Shown here: piece by piece, positions 11,494-22,925 of the stretch
Numbering within the stretch: position 1 is the stretch's first letter
Layout: each line of letters opens with the position of its first letter
Origin: Smallanthus sonchifolius
Lineage: Eukaryota; Streptophyta; Magnoliopsida; Asterales; Asteraceae
Direction of reading: 5' to 3'
Assembly: GCA_023525975.1 (NCBI GenBank)
Contig: CM042032.1
Coordinates: 20,032,001-20,096,000 of the forward strand
DNA: 64,000 bases
Notes under the pieces: generated by a model
What the model was told of the DNA's origin: nothing
Databases searched by the model: none
What the model saw: the letters and a program-made list of their open reading frames with translations, nothing else
Translations under genes and position numbers: made by a program

Positions 11494-11584
11494 TTTGGCT
11501 CAGATTAAACAAACTCACACTTGTTTAATCACTTCTGGTTCTATTCTAAACTCTCTCTCTTTCATCAAGTCACCAAGAACAAAA

Positions 11585-12973
11585 ATGGCACAAAGCAACG
11601 GGTTTGAAGACATCGGCAGCATCAACCGACCACCAAGATTGGTGTCTGGTGAAGACTACGACATGTGGAAAAATCGCATGGAAAGTTTTTTCTGCTATCA
11701 GGAGTACGGAATGTGGAAATCCATCAGGGATGGACCCTACATTCCCATGGTGGCATCTGCTGACTCTGGAGGACCATCAGTTCCAAAGGAGCGCTCCAAG
11801 TACTCAGAAGAGGATATAAAAAGGATGGAGGTGGACTTCAAGGCACTAGGAGCTATCCAAATGTGCCTTCCAAATGAAGTTTTTCATAACTTCAGAAGTT
11901 ACAAAACTGCCAAAGAGCTCTAGTAAGCTCTTGAGAAAATGTTTGCTGGCTCGGAGGAAGTCAAAGAGAACAGAAGAGACATCCTGAAACAACAGTATGA
12001 AAACTTCGACTGGAAGGAAGGTGAGTCTCTAACTGTTTTATACAACAGATTTACCTATCTTGTAGGAGAGCTGCAGTGCTCAAAGGTGAAGCTAGAGAAT
12101 GAAGATATTCTGAAGAAGTTCATCAGGTCTCTACCAAGCTGTTGGACACTTTACACAGTGTCAATCAGAAGAACGGAGAATCTGAAGACTCTCCAGATGA
12201 CTGATCTCTTTGGAATGCTAAAAACCTATGAGCTAGAGATGATTCAGGCAAAAGAAAGAAGCTCAAGCTACCAAATAGCCTCAACATCCACCACCACCTC
12301 CTCTGCCCTCCATTCTGAACACTTGGGTCCTAGTTCAAGTAACTACTATCCTCCCATCATCACCCATCCTCAAACTCCAATCTCTCAAACAAACAGCTCA
12401 CCATTTCTCCTAGAAGCTCCTCCTCAAACATCAACCTCTGCTGCTTTTGTTTCTGAAAGCTCAAACAATATGTCCTTTATCAAGGAGGATCTGGAATGCT
12501 TTCATCCAGATGATTTAGAAGAAATGGACATACAACACTCATACGCCATACTCTCTATAAGAGCAAAGAGGTTATACTCTAGAACCGGAAGACCCATTCC
12601 AAGTAACAACTCCAACACCAGAGTTGGCTTGGATAAAAGCAAACTCAGATGTTACAACTGTAACCTACTGGGTCACTTTGCTAGAGAATGCAAGGCACCA
12701 AGAGCAAATCCAGTCACTTCTCAGTCAAGACAAGCTCACCAAGCCCAACCCAGACAACAACATCAAGCTACTCCTCCAGTTCAAACTGCAACCTGTGCAA
12801 CTGTTGGAACTTCTGAGTTAAACTGGAGCTTTCAATATGAAGAACTGCCCGTCAGCAATCAAGCTCTAATGGCATACACTACAGAGATACCACCTCAGGT
12901 ATTTGAACATCTTTGCTCTCAAGCCTGTATTGATAAAGTTTTGGGTTATAGAAGCACAACCAAAACCTTATAG
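11585..12973 (+). pseudogene. Copia-2 Gag, disrupted
   Basis: The first ATG that fits is 11585 (MAQSNGFEDIGSINRPPRL), homologous to Copia-3 gag at 43131. Two adjacent stop codons at about 11922-11927 replace a Trp and a Glu codon seen in Copia-3. The frame then continues as the capsid part (LKQQYENFDWKEGESL, LPSCWTLYTVSIR, ELEMIQAKE), a Pro/Ser/Thr-rich linker, and one CCHC zinc knuckle, CYNCNLLGHFAREC (about 12650-12690). A frame change before 12973 leads into the coiled-coil spacer. Family role: particle assembly and RNA packaging. Confidence 0.9.
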
Positions 12974-14531
12974 ATCATAATGAAGAGTTTCATCAGATGA
13001 AATCTGAGTTCAAAAAGGTTGAAAATACTTATAAAGAAAAGATTAACTGCCTTAAGAAAGAGATTTCATCGCTAAAACACGAACAAACTAATCTTGAAAC
13101 TCAGATTGATGATCTACTGGTCAAACTAAAAGCTACCAGAGCTGAACTGGCAGAACAGAAAGTTCATGTTGAAAAATATGAATTTTCCTCCAAAAAGTTA
13201 CAAAGACTTTTAGATATTCAAGTCCATGAGAAGGTAAAAACTGGACTTGGGTATAACAATGATCAGTACAATGCTGTTCCTCCTCCTGCTGACTATATTG
13301 CCATATACGAACCAAGCTTCAATGTTGAAAATCTTGACACTACAAACCGAAACCTTGATCCTTCAACAGATGAACCTTTCATCGAAGACTGCACTACCTC
13401 ATCGGAATCTGAGTCAACTCACTCAGACCATGATGAAACCAGTGCAGTCCCATCTGAAGCTGTTCTGAATAGAGTTGCAGTTCCTGCTATTCTTCCAGCT
13501 GTTCCAGCCCCTGTACCATTCAAACAGATCAAGATCAGCTATCCTCCAGATGGAAGAAAGCTAAACATTAAAAAGGGACAGACAGCAGAACCCACAAACC
13601 CCAAGCCTCAGTTCAAGCCAATCACAGAGAGAAAGGTATTTGATATATGTCGTAAGCCTGAAGAAAAAGTTCCATATGTTCAAAGGACCCTAGAAGAAGC
13701 CACCTTTGAACATAACAAAGCTCATCCATGGAACTTCAAGGATCTATTCCAAAGAAAGGACTATGTCTACCTTTCAAGAGACAAACTGGCAAAATAATGC
13801 TTTGTGTGTGGCAGATATAACCGCACTGCCAGCACCTGCTTTCATTACCTGGAATACCAAAGAAATTCAAAGCAGCATGCCTTTGAAAAGACTAACAAAA
13901 ATAAGAAGTTAAGAAGCTACGAAGACAAAGCAACTAAGTTCAGAGAGTCTCTATCTCCCTCAAGAGTGAAGCTGCCTAAATCTCAACAAACTTGCATCAT
14001 TTGTGGTGAATCAGACCACTTTGCTGCAAACTGTAAGTTTAACCCTTTCAACCAGATCCTTCATCAAGCCCCTCAAAGACAAAGAAAGAAGGATCAGCAT
14101 ACATCGGTTGTTAGCCCAGTTAAGCCCAAGAAAACAAGGCAGAAGCTTTCAGCAGCAACCAAGTCTGCTGCTGAAAGCTAAAATCCTCCACAGCAAAATC
14201 TGCTGCTGATAAGGCAAAGACATCAGCAGCAAGAGTGTCCACTGCTGATAAGACAAAATCCTCCACATCAAAGCCTACAGTAGCAAAGAATGCTGACACT
14301 TCAACAAAGCTATCAGCAGTAGGATCTGCTGTCAACAAGCCAGAAACATCAGTAGCAAAATCTGCTGCTGACAGTGTAAGGAAAACTAGAAAATCACCAA
14401 CAAGGCAATGGAAAGCCAAACCATCTTCAAGCACTGTCATTGGTTCAATTGACTGCAAACATACTGAAAAGGATAAACTAACAACCATATTTTTCAAGTT
14501 TGCAGACTCTTGGGTTCCTTCTACTAATTAG
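12974..14531 (+). pseudogene. Copia-2 coiled-coil and zinc-knuckle spacer, disrupted
   Basis: From 12997 the frame starts with a strongly charged heptad-like coiled coil (KKVENTYKEKINCLKKEIS onward, to about 13230), then an acidic Ser-rich part and a Pro-rich part. A TAA stop at 13795-13797 is followed in the same frame by two cysteine clusters, CFVCGRYNRTASTCFHY and the good knuckle CIICGESDHFAANC (about 13990). After the stop at 14181 a shifted frame encodes an Ala/Lys/Ser-rich tail in which CAGCAGC words are read as Ala/Ser/Asp codons. Equivalent to the spacer of Copia-1. Confidence 0.75.
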
Positions 14532-14545
14532 AAATATATCATGTG

Positions 14546-14790
14546 CAGGGACAGCCAGGTCACAAGAATAACACTTGGGTGGTAGACAGTGGGTGTTCCA
14601 GGTACATGACAGGCAACAGATCCATCCTCTCAAACTTCAGACATTTCAATTGAGGATAAGTTGCCTTTGGAAGTGACTCAAAGGGAGGATCCATTACTGG
14701 ACAAGGAACTGTTTCCAACGAAAGAATGAGCATTGATAAGGTCAACTATGTTAAAGAATTGGATTTCAATCTCATGAGTGTTTCCCAGGT
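14546..14790 (+). pseudogene. Copia-2 aspartic protease region, disrupted
   Basis: Contains WVVDSGCSRYMTGN, the Copia protease active-site motif with Asp in DSG near 14585. Two stop codons lie at about 14652-14658, then GSITGQGT and the FNLMSVSQVCD junction with pre-integrase. Confidence 0.8.
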
Positions 14791-16452
14791 CTGTGACCAA
14801 AAGCATTGGATGCTCTTCGCAGATAAAGAATGTTTTGTACTGACTCCATGCTTATCCACACCTCCTCCAGAAAGCATTTTATTAACTGCTCAGAGAAAAG
14901 AAAATCTCTATGTACTGGACATGAATGAAGTCACTCCATCTGGGAGTGTTTCCTGCTTTTTATCAAAGGCCTCGGTTGATGAATCAGCTCTCTGGCATAG
15001 GAGATTAAGCCATGTTAATATCAAAACTATCAACAAATTGGTGAAGAATAATCTTGTCAGATGGATTCCTGACAAAGAATTTCAGCTGGAAGACCACTGC
15101 ATTGCATGCTTAAAGGGGAAGCAACACAAAAGCTCTCACAAGCCCAAGACCTTGAATACAAATGACACTCCACTGCAACTACTGCATATGGATCTCTTTG
15201 GTCCTACAAATGTCATGTCAATGGGCAAAAAGTCGTACTTTCTGGTGATAACTGATGACTACACCAGATTCTCATGGGTATACTTCTTGAGAACTAAAGA
15301 TGAAACTGCTGAAATTCTCAAATCCTACATTCTCAGGGTAGAGAATCAAAACAATCAAAAGGTGAAGATCATAAGGTGTGATCAGGGCACAGAGTTCAAG
15401 AACCACACCTTGAACTCTTTCTGTGAAAGCAAGGGGATAGAAAGACAATACAGTGCTCCAAGAACTCCTCAAAAAAATGGAGTTGCTGAAAGAAGAAACA
15501 GAACTCTTATTGAGTCAGCAAGATCTATGTTGGCTGACTCAAAACTGCCACTCACATTCTGGGCAGAAGCTGTTAGCACAGCCTGTTATGTGCAAAACCG
15601 AGTTCTAATTGTCAAACCCCTCAACAAAACACCCTATGAACTTTGGTTCAAAGAATTCCCTATATTAGGTTCCTAAAACCTTTTGGGTGTCCATGCACCA
15701 TTCTCATCACACATGGGATTCTTCCTAAGTTTGGTGCCAAATCTGATGAAGGATATTTCGTAGGCTATTCCTCTCAATCAAAGGCCTATCGAGTATTCAA
15801 TTCAAGAACAAGAATAGTTGAAGAATCAGCAAATGTGGAATGCAGAGAACACATTGTATGTGAGCAGGGAAAAGGACCAAACTGGCTCTTTGACATAGAC
15901 TCATTCTCCCAAATATTTGAGCCTCTCACCTTCTTAAATATGGAATCTACGTCTACACAAACACCTGCCTCCACTTCATCCACTGACTACAGACTGGATT
16001 TTCCAAAATCTTCTATCAGTCTTAGAAGACCATCAATTGATCCTCCATCAGTTGTGGAAGCAATTGAAGCAAGTGAAGCAGGAACAAGATGGTTTAATAT
16101 CACCAACAACAGCCTGTTTGAAACTGAAAATCTAAATGAAGACTCTTCGGTAAATGCTGTAGATGCTGATGATGCTCTTGCTGAAAATATTGATGTGGAT
16201 AATGCGGTTGAAGACTCTTCCACCATGAATGAAGAGGCCCCTGGTCAAAATCAAAGCAATCTAGAGCAAGGGATACAGCTGGAGGTGGTACCAGCACAGA
16301 GGATCCACAAAGAACATCCTCAAGAGAATATTATTGGTCAAATACACCAAGGAGTTCTCATAAGGAGCAAATCTCATGAGGCCAATATATGCCTGTTTTC
16401 TTGTTTCTTATCTCAGGTGGAACCCAAGAAGATAGATGAAGCACTCAAACAC
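14726..16452 (+). pseudogene. Copia-2 integrase and start of RT, cut by Gypsy-A
   Basis: The pre-integrase zinc motif is ALWHRRLSHVN...CIACLKGKQHKSSH. The core has HMDLFGP, IRCDQGTEF and NGVAERRNRTL, so all three catalytic residues are present. A frame change between about 15643 and 15676 joins the C-terminal part (FGCPCTIL, GYFVGYSS, a linker rich in Ser, Asp and Glu) and the opening of RT (SQVEPKKIDEALKH). Gypsy-A interrupts after codon His at 16452; RT resumes at 30285. Confidence 0.9.
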
Positions 16453-19400
16453 TGTGACATCCGGCAATTTCAGGTTAACTCTGTTAACTCAAACCTCGTT
16501 AGTTCAAACATTATTCATTGCAAACTCAGTTATCCCAGTTAGTCACACGTGCATTGCATTTAATTAAGTTAATTAAATGTGTCAGTTAGTTCACACGCGG
16601 CGAATCGCACTTGAGTCTAAACCCGGAACGTTGGTGATTAATTAAAATAAATAATTTGAATATTTAATAATTTATATTTATTATAAATTATGTGAACTTT
16701 ATGTGATTACGTGACTTTACGTGAATTATGTGAATATTATTGCCCTCGTACGTGTTTATCGAATATTAACCGCATACAATATTTTTATAAAAGTTGGAGT
16801 TTTTATAAAAATATAAATCAAAATTTATAATTATTAAATAGGTGTCATTTAAATTAATTAGAGTCTACGGGCTTTAATTAAACTTGAAGCCCATCTTAAA
16901 AACCCATTAGTGCATGGATTATATAAGAAACTTTTATAAAAAAATAAAACATAAACCCTAACCCCTCCCCAAGACGTCGCGACCCCCCCCCCCACCCTCA
17001 CCTCTCGGCCGAACCAAAAAGAGGACGTGGAGCCTTCGATCGAGCCCCGATCGTGAATCCGGAAGTGAATACGTGCTAGTCTAAGCGTTCCTAACGTTCC
17101 TACGTAAGTTATTTCATCAAAATCCGTCTTTATTTCATTGTTATTTTTGAGATCGAAACCCTAGATTATCCAAACGTAATGATTTTGAAATATGATAATG
17201 GATTAGTTAATTGTTTGATGTTGTTGTATCGTATTGATGATTTTATGAACGGGCAGGAAACCCTAGTTGCTATACGATGTGTAAATTGATTTTTGTTGAT
17301 TATGTGACATATAGGAATCGCATGCAAGACGTGAATTATGATTAATATAGTTATATTTATATTAGTTGAAAGATTTGAGATTGAATTGACGTGTTAATTT
17401 TGTGAATGAAGCATGTAATGGATGAGTTACTAAAAGAGGAAACTTTTTATGATTTCTATCTTGCATGCTAGACATGATTAGGATGATGTGATGATGGGTA
17501 TGTGTTACTTGATACATGTTTACATGATTTGTGAAATCAGATTTTGAATACATAACCCGGTTTTACCAACTTTCCAAATAAGGAAACTTTAATTGTTAAA
17601 AGTGGTTATAACTTGCTATTTAGACATGCATGATATGGTTTGATGATAGCTCTATGTTAGATAGGACACAATAACTTGTTGTAACGTGTGAGGTGTGTGA
17701 AATCACGCATGCTAGTCATAGGTTACTAAAGATAGCAACTTTGTCTGGAATTATGATTTGCATGTTTAGGTTCTAGACAGTTGTTATGTGATGTGATGAG
17801 GTAGAACATGTTAGAGTGATCCAATGAATATATCAATGATGATAGTTTCCAGGAAACATGAGTCCCGAACAAACCTGCTATTTTTGGAAACTTCTTATTT
17901 ATAGAAACCTGCTATTTTTGGAAACTTTGCATTTATAGAAACCTGCTGTTTTGGGAAACTTGCTATCTTGTTAGAACAAATAGGATTGGTTGCTAAGTGC
18001 TACAGCATGATCATTGTGTATAATATAGAATGTTATACTGAACAAACACTCAATCACTAAACGGGTCACCAACGGGTCGTCGGGTCAAACTTAGTCAAAC
18101 TTGGTCAAACTTAGTCAAACTTGGTTAAACTTAGTCAAACTTGCAAACCTTTTCTAAACACTTAAACAATAGTATTGTTTGGATACTAAGGGTTTCTATC
18201 ATCTTGCACAAACACACACTTATAAACCGGTGTTTATAGGTGGCAGTTAGTCGTCAAGCATTCTATGTTCGTTTTCTTTCGCATATACTCTAAGGTGAGT
18301 TTCACGGCCCCTTTCTTATGATTTAAACTTGGGGGAGAAAACATGGGTACGAACATTTAGATCTTACATTTCTTTTTATATCACTTGTGTACTAAGCGCA
18401 AACATATCATGAAAGTCCTTACTTATCGAACCGTTAGTATATGGGTTAGCGAGGTAATATTGAGTAGTACTACTGGGCATTGACAAGCCCCACCCGCGTT
18501 AGTCGTGCTAACACGACAGGTAGTCGAATGGGTCTAACATTGACCTAAACATTCACCATTGATTATGATAGTCATGGTGGGAGGTAGTACAAACATGAAC
18601 AGTCAGCTTCGGTGTCGAAACGGTTTAGTAACATGAACTACGTTAGCTACCTATGATATAAATTGTAAATGGTATTATCTAGTAAACTTTACTGTAACAT
18701 CCATGATTTTCTAGCTCTATTTTACTTTATCCCAATAATAACACTACATTTAGATCATATATTTATTCAAGCACTTTTCGTCACTTAAATCATTAGATAT
18801 TTTTTTTATAAATGTTATACATAAATGAAATAGAATTTAAACAAAAAACAAATTGGTCTTGAACCCCAATTATTTCATTTGAACCCTCTCTCATTGTCTT
18901 GAACCTTCCATAACCCTTGCACTTGAACCTTTTCACCTTAGATTAAATCTATTCAATGATTTGAACCCTAACCAGTCCCCTTTGACTTTCTAAAGTCAAA
19001 CAGACATGAATTTCTTACAAATTTGCATTTATTTCAATCAAACCCGAATGCAATGGACTTGCCTCATAGACTTGAATAATTCCCGGTCAGTTTCAAATCC
19101 ATTTAACACGTTAATTTAATCTAATTCGCGGCCATAATTCAAATTTCAAACAGTTTGACCCCGCGAGGTCAAACCGCGTTCAATCCGGTTCTCAATCACG
19201 AAATCAGACGCAATTAGTGTCCACAAATCACGCACAATCAAGCCTATCATGAATCCAGACATGATTCATGACTCCATTCATCCCCAATCGGCCTAATTAA
19301 CGCGTAAATCCGTCGAACAGCTGTCACGGTCAAACCCGTAGTCGAATCCTATAATTAAAGTGGAATTGGACGATGGAATTCACACCCACACCATCGTATA

Positions 19401-19708
19401 ATATAATACAAACTCTCTGAGCATTCAATCGATTCTCATTTCATCCCTGATTTCCGATCAAGCGCCAAGAACATCAGTTCTTTTGACCGAGCCGTTTGCT
19501 TCCAATACTCCAGCGAAACAGGTACTTTTTGTGTCAGTAGTTTCGTATCTTCACGTTAAGCAATAGCCCTCTGCCAATCTCACATGGCAGAGTGTATCAA
19601 ACCCAATCACAGTTAGGGTTCTTAAACAGTTTTACGTGAGTTTGATTTGGGTTTTTCTTATTTCAAAAATCGTATACGTTTAAGTGGATTCATAATAGAC
19701 CAGTGAAA

Positions 19709-19788
19709 CCATCGAGCCCAGCCGGTTAAGTCACTGCACCGCTGGACTCGATGGCGGGGGTTCGAAACCCACAACCCGGCTCCTTTTT
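19709..19788 (+). other. tRNA-like module with hairpin, box A/B-like motifs and T run
   Basis: GAGCCCAGCCGG (19714-19725) matches the box A consensus TRGCNNAGYNGG at all but the first base. GGTTCGAAACC (19759-19769) fits the box B consensus GGTTCGANNCC. TTTTT follows at 19784-19788. Bases 19709-19722 and 19741-19754 form a 14-bp inverted repeat with one mismatch around an 18-nt loop. It does not fold as a normal cloverleaf by eye. It could be a tRNA-derived SINE remnant or part of the LTR itself. Activity is not shown. Confidence 0.4.
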
Positions 19789-19869
19789 GCGCAAACCATA
19801 AACCTAGACCCGGCCCCATTTCAGCACCATGTTAAGATAGTTTGGATCAGGTCTAATATCACATGTGGT

Positions 19870-19950
19870 GCCTTGGGACCAGTGGTAATTCATGTCACAC
19901 GCATAGAAACCACCTGGGTTCGAACGGGGTGGTCTACATTCTTTTTTTTT
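19870..19950 (+). other. Second, weaker tRNA-like module
   Basis: Box B-like GGTTCGAACGG at 19917-19927, preceded by GGGACCAGTGGT (partial box A) and followed by nine T (19942-19950). Weaker than the first module. Confidence 0.3.
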
Positions 19951-20934
19951 GGACAGTTTTAACAACAATAATTAACTTATAAAATTTATTTTATAAAACC
20001 TATACCATTTGGAACTAAAAAATACAGTAATTTACAATTTTAAACATAAATCACCTATTTTTACAATTTAAATGGTTTAAAACCCCATTTTCCAATATAA
20101 AAACAATTTAAAAGTTTATTTTAAACTACTAAATTACAAAACCAAATACCCATTTTATAAAAATTCGTTAAGATTTTATAAAATGCACTTCTCCTTGACG
20201 TAAAGATTTCATAAAACATTTTTTTACAATAAATCATGTTACATAATTAGGATTTTAAAATGTATTTAAATGAGTATAACCTTTCTAAATGTATATTAAT
20301 ACACATATATTTACACTTTTATATTTTTAAGAACATACCATTTCTTTTTAACAATTAAATAAATAAAAAGAAGTTAGTTATTTAAATTAAATTATTATCT
20401 TACATTAATAATTCATTTAGGGTTTAAATAATTTATGTAATTATTTAAATAAAACCCTTAGTCAATTGTTATTTTATATTAAAATCACATATACTTAGAA
20501 CTTACATTTTATATTAAATTCCTAATCAAATACAAGTACAAGCTTACACACATCCTTTATATGGAATAACATCAACCCTTTGTCCAAATCCATACACTCA
20601 AAACCCGTTGAAACCCTAGACCATACCTTAGACTTCGTGCATATTATTAATTCAAATTCATACAATTACTCTAGGTTAACTCTGTGATTTGCAAAATCAC
20701 TGGTGAGACCTATTGCTCGTGTTATATACACAATTGATTCAAGGTGAGTTTACATAGCCCCTTTTTTGTATTTACATATTTGGGGTGAAACATGATTACA
20801 TTCAAATACTATTTGCAATTACACCCGTACAATTCTACAATATGATCATATGTGTTTATTTGTGCTTTATGCTTGAATGCTAATTGTTAAGGCTACATAT
20901 ACATGATATACACGTGCAAACACAAATACATTAC

Positions 20935-21090
20935 TTCAGGCTAACATGTGTTGTTAGGCCCTACATTAGGATAACATGTGTTGTTATGCCTTACATTAGG
21001 GTAACATGTGTTGTTATGCCCTACATTTACATCAGGATAACATGTGTTGTTATGCCCTACATTAGGATAACATGTGTTGTTATGCCCTTC
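20935..21090 (+). repeat. Tandem repeat with core TAACATGTGTTGTTATGCC
   Basis: Five units of about 30-36 bp, each containing (A/G)TAACATGTGTTGTTATGCC or a close variant followed by CTACATT. An open frame through it (20884-21117) encodes only the repeat and is not taken as a gene. Confidence 0.8.
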
Positions 21091-21885
21091 AATTACAAGT
21101 TTCATTTGTACATCTAGCTTAACTTAGATTCTCCATAAATGCTTTATAAACCATGCATCATATGAATTGTACACAAAACATTTGAACTTTACTTGTGGTG
21201 TCAAAACCTATGTATGCTCACCAACTATTTATAGTTGACCATCTCATTTTATCATGTTTCAGGTACAGTGTTTGAGTTAAGATTTCAAGTCGCTTCACTT
21301 AGGATTAAGGACCTAGTTTTAAAATTAAATAAAGTTATTCATGTATTTTTATTCTTGTAAGATTTGTACTTGATTACTTGAGATATGAAATGAAAGTTAT
21401 TGTTTAATTATCACAACTATAGTAAACCATGAGCTTATGAACAGTCTACATGTCCCGCCCCGACGTTTCCGCCGTCGGTTGGGGTGTGACATTTACAAAC
21501 ATCGAAACCTGTGAACTCACCAACCTAGTGTTGACACGTTTTAGCATGTTTTCTCAGGTCATTAAGATACAAGCACAAGCTAAGGCGTGCATGCATTCAA
21601 AGTCTATCATTTTCAAACTCAAGGATTATTTATTTTATTTATCGTTGAATTGTTTATTTTTGGCGCGACTGTTTTGGCGCATACTTTTCATCTAACTTTT
21701 CGCTTCCGCAAGTCTTACATTTAATCAGTGTTTTCATTACTAGTGTTGCATCGTGACTATGAGCAATGCTAGTGGTTTTTATTAAACTCATATAGAGTTG
21801 TTCAACGTAACTAATGACTGAGATCCTGGTATGTCACGCTCCTAACGGTAAAACTCCGTTAGTGGATTTTGGGGGTGTGACAGAT

Positions 21886-21898
21886 TGGTATCAGAGCC
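21886..21898 (+). other. Gypsy-A primer-binding site
   Basis: TGGTATCAGAGCC three bases after the 5' LTR end, matching initiator tRNA-Met. Confidence 0.9.
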
Positions 21899-22006
21899 AT
21901 TGGTTATAGAGAACTAGGAAATGCATACTAGACTATAACGACGTACATGCATTAGTTACACAGCACTTACACTCATACATGGCACTCACTCATCCCGTTA
22001 CAGGAA

Positions 22007-22672
22007 ATGTCGACCCCGCCTAATTCACCCGCATCCACAGTCGTTCAGGAGCACGATGTTCCTACTGTATCTTTGCCAGAGCCGAGGAGACGTCGACTCA
22101 ACCCGATCAATACCGCTGTAGGGTATGACGAACCTATTCATGTGCGTGTCAGAGGCAAAACACAGGACTGGGATTGGTATCCCGATAGGATCAGGAACTG
22201 GATCCGCGAGGAGGAAGTCCCACCTCCACTCACTACTGACATTGCTTCTTCTTCTTCATCATCTTCTGTACGAGATTTGCCACCATTGCAGTACCCCTAT
22301 GAGCAGGTGATAGCTGCCTTTGTGGCAAGGATGGACCGGGAGATCCGAAACATGAGGGACGTAGCTGGAGAGATTACTAGCATACTTCAGCGAGAGATGT
22401 TGATGAATCAGATGATCACCAAACTGACTGCATATTTAGCAGCAACTGATACAGGTCATGCGAATTTGGCAAATAGATGTGTGGATATGGAGGACCGGCT
22501 GAACACTGCAGAGTGGAACCTAGATATACTCCACACCAGGATTGAGCAAGTGGAGGCACGACTTGCAACTGCTGAAGCAGCAGGAGTTGCACCAGAGGAT
22601 GCACCTGCAGAAGACCAGGATGAGGATGATGATGCAGCATCTGATGTTACATCAGTTGGCAGTAACATTTGA
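22007..22672 (+). CDS. Gypsy-A upstream ORF (unknown function), before gag
   Basis: An uninterrupted frame of 221 codons, starting about 110 bases after the PBS. It begins MSTPPNSPAST and has a PEPRRRRLNP segment, a Trp-rich WDWYPDRIRNWIREEE segment and a Ser run. A helical, probably coiled-coil, region from about residue 110 to 195 includes repeated Glu/Arg/Leu heptads. The tail is very acidic (DEDDDAASD). It contains no zinc knuckle and no capsid motif. Gypsy-E carries the same ORF start, so it is an element-borne feature. It is one of the few intact frames in the window. Function unknown; a Gag extension or accessory protein is possible. Confidence 0.6.
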   Translation: MSTPPNSPASTVVQEHDVPTVSLPEPRRRRLNPINTAVGYDEPIHVRVRGKTQDWDWYPDRIRNWIREEEVPPPLTTDIASSSSSSSVRDLPPLQYPYEQVIAAFVARMDREIRNMRDVAGEITSILQREMLMNQMITKLTAYLAATDTGHANLANRCVDMEDRLNTAEWNLDILHTRIEQVEARLATAEAAGVAPEDAPAEDQDEDDDAASDVTSVGSNI

Positions 22673-22925
22673 TCATCTATCTTCATTACTTATTTACGTC
22701 TTTTCTTTTGAACCTAGATGGGCAGGGTTGTTCCCATCCAATAGATGTTTCTAGAATTTTGATGTTTGGTTGAATTTAGTTGTAATCGTTACAATTTGTT
22801 TTATCAAGTATTCCTATTATTGAAATGTTAGATGTTGTGTTTGAATTTCTTTGCTTACTGGTACTTGTATGATGATAAAATGCGATGTATTTTTCTCATT
22901 ATTGTATGTTGTGAATGTAAAGATA

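Larger units (their letters stand above)
18693..21491 (+). mobile_element. Solo LTR 1 (Gypsy-type) inside the Gypsy-A 5' LTR
   Basis: 2799 bp from TGTAACATCC to GGGGTGTGACA, flanked by a perfect 5-bp TSD, TTTAC (18688-18692 and 21492-21496). The same position in the Gypsy-A 3' LTR (about 29893) is uninterrupted. There is no internal domain and no second LTR, so it is best read as a solo LTR left by LTR-LTR recombination. It carries a TATA-like stretch at 19397-19408, tRNA-like modules near 19700-19950, and a tandem repeat near 20935-21090. Its middle is very AT-rich. Confidence 0.92.
16453..21882 (+). repeat. Gypsy-A 5' LTR, split by a solo LTR
   Basis: Apparent length is 5430 bp. Removing the solo LTR (18693-21491) and one TSD copy leaves 2626 bp, against 2555 bp in the 3' LTR. 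TATATAAG lies at 16920-16927. Differences from the 3' LTR include extra copies of a short tandem unit near 18085-18150 (alternating TTAGTCAAAC / TTGGTCAAAC), a small insert near 17800, and a run of ten or more C near 16984. Confidence 0.93.

Noticed and set aside
19709..19788. A genuine tRNA gene
   Set aside because: Box-like motifs are present, but there is no matching acceptor stem and no credible anticodon arm; reported only as a tRNA-like module.
20884..21117. Open frame of 77 codons with a repeated peptide
   Set aside because: It is a direct translation of the 30-36 bp tandem repeat in solo LTR 1 and has no other support.
16453..21882. A Gypsy element with an unusual 5.4-kb LTR
   Set aside because: The excess is explained by a nested solo LTR with its own TSD (TTTAC).
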